Source: Segetibacter sp.
GTDB taxonomy: Bacteria; Bacteroidota; Bacteroidia; Chitinophagales; Chitinophagaceae
Length of the DNA: 38,392 nucleotides
Assembly (NCBI RefSeq): GCF_025963695.1
Contig: NZ_JAOQAH010000009.1
Location: 1-38,392 of the forward strand
Direction: 5' to 3'
Shown: in pieces, positions 18,674 through 27,018 of the stretch
Layout: each line of letters opens with the position of its first letter
How positions within the stretch are numbered: the first letter of the stretch is position 1
Position numbers and translations under genes: made by a program
The notes under the pieces: generated by a model
Seen by the model: the letters and a program-made list of their open reading frames with translations, nothing else
Databases searched by the model: none
Told to the model about the DNA's origin: nothing

Positions 18674-20251
18674 ATGACTAATCTTAAAAAGCTGACCTCT
18701 TTTTTTACCGCCATAATAACTTGTTTATTAATTGTTGCTTTCAACGCAACACAAACAAATGATGAAACAGGTGCATTAGCAGATTTGGTTAAAATAGAAA
18801 CAGGGCTGGTATCGGGAACTAAAAGCCCTGATCATAGTATTTCCATTTTTAAAGGAATTCCGTTTGCAGCGCCACCAGTTGGAGATTTGCGATGGAAAGC
18901 ACCGCAACCTGTACAACCGTGGCAAGGCGTAAAAAAATGCGATGCATTTGGCCCAAGTCCAATGCAGTCGAAGCCGGCAGCATTTAGCATGTGGTCAGAA
19001 GAATTTTTAATTCCCGGGGAGCCAATAAGCGAAGATTGTTTATACCTTAACCTCTGGACAGGCGCTAAGACAAATAAGGAAAAAAGACCTGTACTTGTTT
19101 GGGTTTATGGTGGTGGGTTTAACAGCGGCGGGGCCGGAGTGCCCATTTATGACGGTGAAGCTTTGGCTAAAAAAGGGATTGTATTTGTAAGCTTCAATTA
19201 TCGTGTAGGTGTGTTTGGTTTTTTCGCCCATCCTGAACTTACCAAAGAATCTCCATACCATGCATCTGGCAATTATGGTCTACTTGACCAGGTGGCGGCA
19301 TTAAAGTGGGTTCAAAAAAACATCGCTGCTTTTGGTGGCGACCCTGCTAATGTAACTATTGCAGGGCAATCAGCCGGATCAATGAGCGTTAACTGTCTTG
19401 TAGCAACACCGCTAGCAAAAGGGCTTTTTACCAAGGCGATCGCAGAAAGTGGTGCAAACTTCTCGAGAGGGTCTGCTACAATACAACAGGCTGAAAAAGA
19501 CGGTATAAAGCTGGCCGAAAAGTTAAATGCTCCAACCATTGCAGGGTTAAGAAGTATGCCGGCCGACGACCTGTTTAAAAAGGCACAAGGCCAACGAGGA
19601 GTGATTATTGATGGTTACGTATTGCCTGAAACCATAGCTGAAATTTTTGCAGCGCGTAAGCAAAACGATGTAGCGCTGCTAACCGGATGGAACCAGGACG
19701 AAGGTTTGCTTTCGGGCCCTATTAAAAATGCCACTGATTTCCGTAAACAGGTTGCAGAACGATACGGTGCAGACTCTACAAATTTCCTCAAACATTATCC
19801 TGCGTCGACTGATGCGGAGGCCGCTACTTCTCAACTCAACCTTTCGCGGGACATGATTTTCGGTGCTCAAAACTACACCTGGGCCAATATTGCCAGCCAG
19901 CAAGGCAAAAAGGTATATGTGTATCGTTTTACGAGAAAGGTTCCCGCAACAGGTGAATATGTAAAGTATGGCGCCTTTCACACCGGCGAAGTTCCTTATG
20001 CCTATAACAATTTAAAATTTGTAAACCGTCCCTGGCAACCCGAAGATCACAAGCTGGCAGAAGTGATGTCCTCCTTTTGGACCAATTTTATAATTACAGG
20101 CAACCCTAATGGCAGTGGTCTTCCCAATTGGCTGGCATATACAACTAAGGATAAAAAAATAATGGATTTAGGCATTACCCAAAAAGCTGTCACTATCCCC
20201 GACGCCCCTGCGCTCGATTTTATAGCTGCGAAAATGGGCAGTAGCCAATAA
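18674..20251 (+). CDS. Type B carboxylesterase, secreted
   Basis: 525 residues, normal for the COesterase (PF00135) family of alpha/beta hydrolases. An N-terminal hydrophobic segment (about 10-26) suggests export. Family motifs in order: FKGIPFAAPPVGDLRW (59-74), EDCLYLNLW (120-128), the oxyanion-hole VYGGGFNSGG (144-153), and GQSAGS with nucleophile Ser233. The triad is completed by Glu343 in WNQDEG and His436 in AFHTGE. It hydrolyses carboxylic esters; the natural substrate is not evident. The ATG follows the epimerase remnant by 18 bp, so its original upstream context has been deleted. Confidence 0.93.
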   Translation: MTNLKKLTSFFTAIITCLLIVAFNATQTNDETGALADLVKIETGLVSGTKSPDHSISIFKGIPFAAPPVGDLRWKAPQPVQPWQGVKKCDAFGPSPMQSKPAAFSMWSEEFLIPGEPISEDCLYLNLWTGAKTNKEKRPVLVWVYGGGFNSGGAGVPIYDGEALAKKGIVFVSFNYRVGVFGFFAHPELTKESPYHASGNYGLLDQVAALKWVQKNIAAFGGDPANVTIAGQSAGSMSVNCLVATPLAKGLFTKAIAESGANFSRGSATIQQAEKDGIKLAEKLNAPTIAGLRSMPADDLFKKAQGQRGVIIDGYVLPETIAEIFAARKQNDVALLTGWNQDEGLLSGPIKNATDFRKQVAERYGADSTNFLKHYPASTDAEAATSQLNLSRDMIFGAQNYTWANIASQQGKKVYVYRFTRKVPATGEYVKYGAFHTGEVPYAYNNLKFVNRPWQPEDHKLAEVMSSFWTNFIITGNPNGSGLPNWLAYTTKDKKIMDLGITQKAVTIPDAPALDFIAAKMGSSQ

Positions 20252-20830
20252 ATTAGAACAGCCGCAAATTGATGGTTTTTATCTAAATTGGATAACAGCG
20301 ACAAACTTCAATAATTCCTTTATTGTACCAACTAAGTCACCTCTGTCTGGCTTCACTTGCGACGCTCCATTCAAATTTATATCCCTGATAAGCTGTAGGC
20401 AAAGAGAATAAATACAATGCCCAGCAAACAACAGAAAGCCATCCTTTAACTATTACAGTTAATAACAATGAACTATTAAAGACGAAACGAGACTTAAAAA
20501 TTAATTGGCAACGCAACAGAGATAAGGCCTTATTTGAATAACCCTAAAATGTACAAGAGTAGTTTACGCAAGAAACCATGGCCACGGGCCCATAACAATG
20601 AAAAATGAACTTCGATCTCGCAAGAGTTATAGCCCAGCCGGGAATGTCTTTGCAAGGTTTCGTTCGTGAATGCTGCAATACGTAATGCCGATGAAAGGAT
20701 TGCGACGCAACGATGATGCTTGTAGTAAAAGAAGCTGGTATCTAAAGGCAAATGAGGATCAATTCTAAAAAAACTGTGTTTATTGGTAGAAAAGATTGAT
20801 AGCAATACAAGGTTTAGTACATAAAACCCT
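20252..20830. other. Long intergenic region with repeat element and possible gene debris
   Basis: A gap of 579 bp between the convergent carboxylesterase and amidohydrolase genes. 20551-20715 holds the split repeat described separately. On the minus strand, an open frame from about 20530 down to the stop at 20337 has no ATG but reads like protein with a hydrophobic stretch (TVIVKGWLSVVCWALYLF) followed by ASEARQR; it may be the debris of a small membrane protein. A 91-codon minus-strand frame at 20530-20805 spans the repeat and looks accidental. No clear terminator hairpin was seen. Confidence 0.4.
20551..20715 (+). repeat. Split copy of the dispersed repeat (long form)
   Basis: GTACAAGAGT at 20551-20560 and TGCGACGCAACGATG at 20701-20715 are the two halves of the compact repeat at 35855-35878, here separated by about 140 bp of non-coding sequence. 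This looks like either a longer form of the same element or a compact copy into which DNA was inserted. Confidence 0.5.
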
Positions 20831-22138
20831 TTACTTCAAGTTGTATTTATACTTATACCTCTCGTATAATTGCTTTTGTTTATTATCCAGCACAATCTTG
20901 CGACCTTGAATAAATGCATCTGTTACTATACTTGTTCTCATATCTAAAATGTCTCCGGTAGAAATAACAAGGTTTGCATCTTTACCTGCTTCAATACTGC
21001 CTGTTTTATCGGCAATGCCCAAAATTTTTGCAGCGTTTAAAGTGATAGCCTGCAAAGCCTGCTCCTTTGTTAAGCCATATGTAGCTGCAGTACCTGCATT
21101 GTAACCAAGGTTTCTTCCACGTGTTTGACCATCCTCATCATTTATTGCATACAGCACTCCTGCTTTCTGAAGCATTGCAGGTGTTTTATAAGGCTGGTCA
21201 ACATCATCATCTTCAAGGGTTGGTAAGTTGTGCGGCTGGCTAACAATAACTGCTACATTATTTTGCTTTAAAAGATCAGCAATTTGCCAGCTATCTGTTC
21301 CGCCAACAATTACCATGTCGACGCCAAAAGTTTTTACAAAATCAAGGGCAACCAGCATCTGTTTTACTGTGTTTGCATGAACAAACAGCTTCTGACTTTT
21401 ATTAAATAAACCTTTTACCACAGCAAACTTCAAATTGGTTTCGGCATGATTAGTTTCAGCGGCATAAGCTTTTGCTTCCTGTAAAAAACTTTTGATTTGA
21501 TCGACCTGCTCTAAAGCAAGTTTTACAGGATCTACTTGCGGCTGGTCGCCACCAAGCCTGGCAAATCTTCCTCCGGCAGGGCGACGAAGAAAAGAGGGCA
21601 TGTTTATGTGAATACCGTTATCTATTTTATAGGCGGCATCCTCCCAGTTCCATGCATCTAACTGCACTACAGAAGATGAACCACTAACAGCACCGCCTTC
21701 AGGAACAATATTCGCTAACAATATTCCTTGTGATCGTAATGTGTTAGTCACTTTCGAATCGGTATTATAGGCAACTAATGAACGAATGCCTGGATTAAGT
21801 GTTCCTATTTCCTGCACATCATTTGTTGCCCTAACACTGTTGACTTCAACTAAACCAAGGTTTGAATTCGTAAGTATCAATCCCGGGTAGATATGTTTGC
21901 CCCCAGCATCTATTGTTTGAGCACCTGCGGGAGCCGTTACACTTGTACCGACTTGTGTAATTTTTCCATCGTGGATGAGGATGGAAGTTTTATCTAACAC
22001 TTGTCCATTTCCGACATGTACCAAACCATTGGTGATAAGAATTGGTTGTGTTTGTTTAGCAGAAGGATAAATAGTTTCCTGTGCTTTACCTGCTATTATT
22101 ATGCTGGCAAAAGCTATACTTACAATTATTTTTTTCAT
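20831..22138 (-). CDS. Amidohydrolase-like protein lacking the HxH metal motif
   Basis: 435 residues from the chosen ATG at 22138, where MKKIIVSIAFASIIIAGKAQ forms a good signal peptide; an upstream in-frame ATG at 22192 would add 18 residues that read as leader. The fold is imidazolonepropionase-like: an N-terminal beta-sandwich part (ILIHDGKITQVG, IDAGGKHIYPGLI) and the C-terminal KEQALQAITLNAAKILGIADKTGSIEAGKDANLVI segment are typical. Where active members have HxH after the YPG(L/F)ID strand, this reads LILTNSN, so at least one metal site is missing. It resembles the N-terminal half of the 1014-residue protein encoded upstream. Probably a non-catalytic or altered periplasmic partner of it. 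Confidence 0.8.
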   Translation of the reverse strand: MKKIIVSIAFASIIIAGKAQETIYPSAKQTQPILITNGLVHVGNGQVLDKTSILIHDGKITQVGTSVTAPAGAQTIDAGGKHIYPGLILTNSNLGLVEVNSVRATNDVQEIGTLNPGIRSLVAYNTDSKVTNTLRSQGILLANIVPEGGAVSGSSSVVQLDAWNWEDAAYKIDNGIHINMPSFLRRPAGGRFARLGGDQPQVDPVKLALEQVDQIKSFLQEAKAYAAETNHAETNLKFAVVKGLFNKSQKLFVHANTVKQMLVALDFVKTFGVDMVIVGGTDSWQIADLLKQNNVAVIVSQPHNLPTLEDDDVDQPYKTPAMLQKAGVLYAINDEDGQTRGRNLGYNAGTAATYGLTKEQALQAITLNAAKILGIADKTGSIEAGKDANLVISTGDILDMRTSIVTDAFIQGRKIVLDNKQKQLYERYKYKYNLK

Positions 22139-22188
22139 GTGATTTTTGTTTTTGTGGAATGGGGTTTCGAGTTTAAGGTTTAAGGTTT

Positions 22189-22585
22189 TCATGTTGTGTT
22201 TTTCCTTGAACCTTCAATACTCGATTTTAGAAGATAACTGATAAGTTTTTGTATCATACTACTGATTGTTGTTGCTAGTTCATACAGTTCTTCGAACTCC
22301 TTTCTGTCAATATAAGTTCTATATAAAGCTCTGCATAATTGTGACCTAACTTCTCCGCAAGATCCTTTAGCATAACCTGGAAATTGTATGAACTCTTTTC
22401 TTGTCCCTCTTTCAAAACCTTCAGCTATATTATCCATTATTGATCCTGAAGAGCCGTTAAGCTGATCTATAATTCTGTAATTTTTTTTGAAAACGATCAT
22501 CATCAATCAAGGCCCCCATCTTATTACATATTGTCCTGGCTATTTTCCATGCTTCAATATCTTCAAAACACTTTACACTCGCCAT
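22189..22585 (-). pseudogene. Four-helix-bundle protein (23S rRNA IVP family), frameshifted
   Basis: Family members are about 120-130 residues, form small four-helix bundles and are common in Bacteroidota. The N-terminal part starts at ATG 22585 (MASVKCFEDIEAWKIAR, then NKMGALIDDDRF). The rest (KKNYRIIDQ, GSSGSIMDNIAEGFERGTRKEF, GYAKGSCGEVRSQL) is in another frame. The break falls in eight A (plus-strand T run 22491-22498); seven would restore a continuous protein of about 131 residues reading DDDRFQKNYRIIDQ. It may be a true mutation, a slippage site or a sequencing error. A shorter frame from 22506 is open but begins inside the family domain. The gene lies between two related amidohydrolase genes, as if inserted. 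Confidence 0.85.
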
Positions 22586-22617
22586 AACTTTAAACTTCAA
22601 ACCTGTAACTATAACAA

Positions 22618-25600
22618 TCAGTCTAATTCGCTTGCGTCAATAGTTAGCATTCCATGGTTATGAGCATGTTCACCACAAGTATGCATTATTTGATAACTTG
22701 GTTGAGCCGGGGTAACCGGCGCACCCGAACGTTTTTCACTATTCATTTTCCTGATGATGCGGTTTCTTTCTGCAGTTACCATTTTACGCATTTGCGCATC
22801 TTTTTCCCTGTCGAAATATATAATACCATCAACAACAGTATATAAAGATTTAGAGTAAATGCTTAATGGATTGTCTGTCCATAAAACAACGTCAGCATCT
22901 TTACCAACTTTAATGCTGCCAACTTTATTATCAATATGCATCATTTTAGCAGGATTTAGTGTAACCATTTTAAGCGCATCCTGCTCGCTCATTCCACCAA
23001 ACTTTATACTTTTTGCAGCTTCATGATTTAAACGACGAGCCATCTCGGCATCATCAGAATTAATAGCTACGTTTAGTCCAACCTGGCTCATTAAAGCAGC
23101 ATTGTAGGGAATGGCATCAACAACTTCCATTTTATAGTTCCACCAGTCAGAAAAAGTTGAAGCACTTGCTCCATGAGCCTTCATTTTATCTGCTACTTTA
23201 TAGCCCTCTAAGATGTGGGTGAACGTGTTGTATTTGTAGCCTAATTGTTCTGCAACCTTCATTGCACCGTTAATCTCACTTTGTATATAGGAATGGCAGG
23301 TAATAAAACGTTTGTTGTTTAAAATTTCGACCAACGCGTCCAGTTCAAGGTCTCTTCTTGGCGCATTTCCTCTTTTGTCTTTGCTATACAACTTCCATCT
23401 ATTTTCATAATCATGGGCACGTGTAAACGCATCTACTAATACTTGTTCAACACCCATTCTTGTATCAGGAAATCTTACATTTCCTTGTGTAGATGTTGTA
23501 CGTTTTACGTTTTCACCTAAAGCAAATTTTATAAAAGGATCAGCACCTTTAAACTTAAGATCTTCATCATTTGCTCCCCAACGCAACTTTATTAATTGTG
23601 TTTGTCCGCCAATAGTATTGGCCGACCCGTGTAAGATGTGTGAACTTGTAACACCGCCACTTAGCTGTCGGTAAATATTAATATCGTCAGGGTTTAAGTT
23701 ATCAGCGATACGCACTTCAGATGTTACACTTTGCCCGCCTTCGTTTATAGAACCTGCGGCAATATGAGAGTGTTCATCAATAATACCGGCAGTTAAATGT
23801 TTACCTGTACCATCAATAGTACGGGCACCGGCAGCTGACAGGTTTTTACCTATTGCGGCAATTTTGCCATCTTTCAGCAATACATCGGCCCCTTCTATTA
23901 CGCCGTCTTTTTCACCGGTCCATACTGTTGCATTTTTAAAAAGGATTGTTTCTTGTTTTGGAGCCTGGCCTTCTTCCCATCCAAATGGCTCAAATGGATA
24001 CAACACTTTGCCAATAGGTCCGGTAGGTCTTTTTTTTGCACTATCAGCTTTTTGAGAAGTAGGCTGGTCATAAGTAGCAGTCCATGTAAAGCGATTACCG
24101 GTGCTGTCTTCACCATACCCTGTCCACACATCGTTATTTACAATTCCACTCAGGTTGAAGTTCTGTCCTCCGCCACCTCTTCTTTCAGGAGCAACATTTA
24201 TGCGTACCTGGCGACCATCATAATAAAATTTAGATGTAACAGTATCTTGTCCGATAATGCTTGCTGCATTATTACTTTTAAAATCAAGAACATAATTAAC
24301 CGGGCCTGAAGATGTATTGAAGACCATTTTATAAGTACCTCTTAAATCCTTCCAGCTATCATCTTTAATACTATACTTTTTACCCTGAACCCAATTTTGA
24401 AAAATGTTAGTCTTCTCGTTGAAAATCGGACCAGAAGTGATGAGGAAGTTAGCCCACTTTCCAGTCTCTATGCTACCTACTTTATCATACACACCTAACG
24501 CGGTAGCAGGTGTTTTAGTTAAAGCATTTAATGCGGTTGTTTCAGTTAGGCCGTAAGCAAAAGCAGTTCTGATGTTAGCCATCAATTGTTTTACATCCCT
24601 AAGTTCAGCAGAGGTAAAACAAAAAGTAACGCCTGCCTTTTCAAGTGCTCCCGGGTTTGTTGGCGCCATTTCCCAATGCTTAAGATCGGTAAGCGAAACA
24701 AAGCGTGCATCATTAGGATCTTCAACATCCTGGGCCTGCGGGTAATTTAATGGAAGAATATAAGTGGCTTTTGTTGCAGTAATTTCTTTTATACGCTGGT
24801 ATTCATTTCCACCACCTTTAATTATGTATTGTACACCAAACTCATCTCCAATACGGTCGGCTCTTACGTCGTTCCACTTATCACTTGCATCGAAAATTTG
24901 TGGTAGGTGCTGGTTGTCGTTCCAGGCTTGCAGGCTTAAATTCAACCCTTCTCTTGACGGCTTGTTTTTATACCATTGTGCATCAAGATAAGACTGCCTT
25001 AATAGTGCAATGGTTCCCATCATTGAGTTCGGATAACTTTGTGTTGAAGTTCCTTTTGTAAAAGAATAATGAGCAGAAGCCCTTTCTTTTATAAGAACAA
25101 GATTTTCTTTATCACTTGCTAGTGTAACCAACGCTCCTGTACCACGAGCAATACCATCTTTTACATGAGTAAGTACGGCACCAAAACCAGTTTCTCTTAG
25201 TGTTTTTGCTTTCGCCTCATCTGCTGCAAATATTTTAAAAGCATCTGCTTCACTTTTTATAGCCTGGTTCCAACCATAAGCACCTTTAGTGTTAGATGTT
25301 AATTGGGTTTGTTGGCCAAAACCTCCTACTTGCCTTGTCGCACCTGTTGCCGGACCTGCCGGAGTTGTTCCATAATCACTAAAAATGTCAATAAAAGAAG
25401 GATACAAATACTTGTCCTTGCAATCAACAACTACTGCATCTTTTGGTATGCTTACCCCATTGCCTACTGATACAATTTTTCCATTGCGGATAACAAGGAT
25501 TGCATTCTTTAAAGTGTTTTGAGCATCTTTCACAATAGTTGCGTTAGTAAAAGCATAGCATCCTTCACGCCGGTCAGCTACACCATTTTCGGGAAAGGTT

Positions 25601-25662
25601 TCCTGGGCAACTGCCAATTGTTGAATGCATAGGATACCCAATAACCATAAAAATTTCTTCAT
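22618..25662 (-). CDS. Double-domain imidazolonepropionase-like amidohydrolase
   Basis: 1014 residues with a signal peptide (MKKFLWLLGILCIQQLAVAQ), so probably periplasmic. Residues 25-440 form a first amidohydrolase-like domain without the HxH motif (YLYPSFIDIFSDYG). Residues 440-560 are a linker of beta-strand character. Residues 575-985 form a second, complete domain: DEHSH gives His631 and His633, HSY His790, THIL His816 and NSDDAE Asp870, the ligand set of metal-dependent amidohydrolases. The C-terminal tail is His-rich (HTCGEHAHNHG). It likely cleaves an amide or cyclic amide such as a peptide derivative; substrate unknown. It heads a leftward group that also holds the frameshifted four-helix gene and the shorter paralogue. 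Confidence 0.85.
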   Translation of the reverse strand: MKKFLWLLGILCIQQLAVAQETFPENGVADRREGCYAFTNATIVKDAQNTLKNAILVIRNGKIVSVGNGVSIPKDAVVVDCKDKYLYPSFIDIFSDYGTTPAGPATGATRQVGGFGQQTQLTSNTKGAYGWNQAIKSEADAFKIFAADEAKAKTLRETGFGAVLTHVKDGIARGTGALVTLASDKENLVLIKERASAHYSFTKGTSTQSYPNSMMGTIALLRQSYLDAQWYKNKPSREGLNLSLQAWNDNQHLPQIFDASDKWNDVRADRIGDEFGVQYIIKGGGNEYQRIKEITATKATYILPLNYPQAQDVEDPNDARFVSLTDLKHWEMAPTNPGALEKAGVTFCFTSAELRDVKQLMANIRTAFAYGLTETTALNALTKTPATALGVYDKVGSIETGKWANFLITSGPIFNEKTNIFQNWVQGKKYSIKDDSWKDLRGTYKMVFNTSSGPVNYVLDFKSNNAASIIGQDTVTSKFYYDGRQVRINVAPERRGGGGQNFNLSGIVNNDVWTGYGEDSTGNRFTWTATYDQPTSQKADSAKKRPTGPIGKVLYPFEPFGWEEGQAPKQETILFKNATVWTGEKDGVIEGADVLLKDGKIAAIGKNLSAAGARTIDGTGKHLTAGIIDEHSHIAAGSINEGGQSVTSEVRIADNLNPDDINIYRQLSGGVTSSHILHGSANTIGGQTQLIKLRWGANDEDLKFKGADPFIKFALGENVKRTTSTQGNVRFPDTRMGVEQVLVDAFTRAHDYENRWKLYSKDKRGNAPRRDLELDALVEILNNKRFITCHSYIQSEINGAMKVAEQLGYKYNTFTHILEGYKVADKMKAHGASASTFSDWWNYKMEVVDAIPYNAALMSQVGLNVAINSDDAEMARRLNHEAAKSIKFGGMSEQDALKMVTLNPAKMMHIDNKVGSIKVGKDADVVLWTDNPLSIYSKSLYTVVDGIIYFDREKDAQMRKMVTAERNRIIRKMNSEKRSGAPVTPAQPSYQIMHTCGEHAHNHGMLTIDASELD

Positions 25663-25865
25663 ACCTGAACGAATTACATGTTTTGGAGAAGGTTAAAAAA
25701 AGAAGGCTAAAGCTAAGTAAAAAGCATTTCGGGAAAGCAGATGACCAATATTTTAAAAAGCAGTTTGCCAGGGCCGGTAAAAGAAAGAATGTATCCGCAC
25801 TCAGGAATTAAAAATTTAATATATTACATGCGGCGTAAAATCCGTTCCCTAACAATTAAAGTAAC

Positions 25866-26738
25866 ATGAAAAAAGCCCTATTATTTCTTTGTATTCTACT
25901 TATAGCTCAAAGCTTTTCATCCATTGCAGCAACCGTAGACTCTATTGACATTGCAAGTGGTGCAATGGGTAAGACTTACAAAGCAGCGGTAGTCCTTCCC
26001 GCTTCGTATGTTAAAAATAAGGCGGCTTATCCTGTTCTCTATCTTTTACATGGAGGTGTTGGTCACTTCAGAGATTGGCTTACTTCAACCCCTGATAAAA
26101 TGTTGGTTAAAAACCTGGCTGACCAGTACAACCTGATCATTGTTATGCCCGAGGGTGAAACGTTTGGTTGGTATTTAAATAGTCGGTTGGATAAAACAAA
26201 CCAATTTGAAACGTACATTTCAGAAGAGGTAATTTCTAAAATTGACAATACTTATCGCACCGTAAAAAACAACAAAGGAAGGGTTATAACAGGTTTGTCG
26301 ATGGGAGGACATGGTTCTTTATATTTATCTACCCGTCATCCAAACTTGTTTGCGGCTGCCGGCAGTATGAGCGGTGCCCTGGATTTGAAAATAGCAAATT
26401 GGAAAATTCCCGCAGAATTTATTACCAGGGTAAGTACGGGTTTTGAAAAACTTTTAGGTCGTGATACATTGACGACGCTCTATTTTGATAACTCTGTTGT
26501 AAACATGGCTGATAAAATGAAGACGAATAATTTACCGCTGATCATAGACATTGGCGTTGATGACTTTCTTATCGAACCGAACCGGGAGCTTCATCGCCGG
26601 CTTGTTTACAACCGGACTCCTCATGATTATACGGAGAGACCAGGCGGGCACACATGGGATTATTGGGAGAACGCTTTACCCTATCATGTTGCATTTTTTT
26701 ATAAAATTCTAAAAGCGAATGGTGTGGTTGTTCCTTAG
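25866..26738 (+). CDS. Secreted esterase, esterase D / Fes-like family
   Basis: 290 residues with a signal peptide (about 1-21, ending SSIAA). PF00756-type alpha/beta hydrolase: YPVLYLLHGGVGHFRDW (oxyanion region), GLSMGGHG with nucleophile Ser145, IDIGVDDFL with acid Asp232, and GGHTWDYW with His262 are all present. The family includes S-formylglutathione hydrolase, feruloyl and acetylxylan esterases and mycolyltransferases; a signal peptide favours an extracellular ester, possibly carbohydrate-bound. It is divergent from the large amidohydrolase gene (203 bp gap) and stands alone on its strand. Confidence 0.88.
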   Translation: MKKALLFLCILLIAQSFSSIAATVDSIDIASGAMGKTYKAAVVLPASYVKNKAAYPVLYLLHGGVGHFRDWLTSTPDKMLVKNLADQYNLIIVMPEGETFGWYLNSRLDKTNQFETYISEEVISKIDNTYRTVKNNKGRVITGLSMGGHGSLYLSTRHPNLFAAAGSMSGALDLKIANWKIPAEFITRVSTGFEKLLGRDTLTTLYFDNSVVNMADKMKTNNLPLIIDIGVDDFLIEPNRELHRRLVYNRTPHDYTERPGGHTWDYWENALPYHVAFFYKILKANGVVVP

Positions 26739-27018
26739 CAACGGCCGCGCGCCGGTTTGCCCAACCTTATTGAACCGTGGAAGTGAGTGACACAACGATG
26801 TTGAAAAAAGTTGTACAGCTAAGTACAAAAAGACCTTGTTTTTTTTCTTTTCAAGCTTTACCTCCTCCTCCTTTTCTCCCTGCTTTTTCTTTATTACCAT
26901 TACCACTTATAGAAAAATAGGGCCGTCCATCCTATAGCCAGCTACTGTATATTGCATAGTACTCATCTTTGTCCTGTAATCTTTAATAACAAGTACTAAC
27001 AATAATAAAAGCAGTAGT
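26739..27018. promoter_or_regulatory. Intergenic region upstream of the TonB receptor
   Basis: 280 bp with one copy of the dispersed repeat (26781-26800). CATCTTTG at 26963-26970 is one base off the Bacteroidota -7 element TAnnTTTG, but no -33 partner is convincing. A short GC-rich inverted repeat directly follows the esterase stop (26742-26754) without a T run. Confidence 0.3.
26781..26800 (+). repeat. Dispersed intergenic repeat, GTGAGTGACACAACGATG form
   Basis: AAGTGAGTGACACAACGATG matches the other copies at 29621-29644 and 31284-31307 (reverse strand) over 18-20 bases; the GTAC at its 5' end is not kept. It lies 43 bp after the esterase stop. Confidence 0.7.

Noticed and set aside
20530..20805. 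91-codon minus-strand frame
   Set aside because: It runs across the split repeat and has unusual composition (many His, Phe, Arg and Ser); best explained as non-coding repeat sequence.
22139..22192. 18-residue extension of the short amidohydrolase
   Set aside because: The internal ATG at 22138 begins a canonical signal peptide; the extension would bury it.
22189..22585. Avd-like accessory protein of a diversity-generating retroelement
   Set aside because: Avd belongs to the same four-helix superfamily, but there is no reverse transcriptase or template/variable repeat pair in the window.
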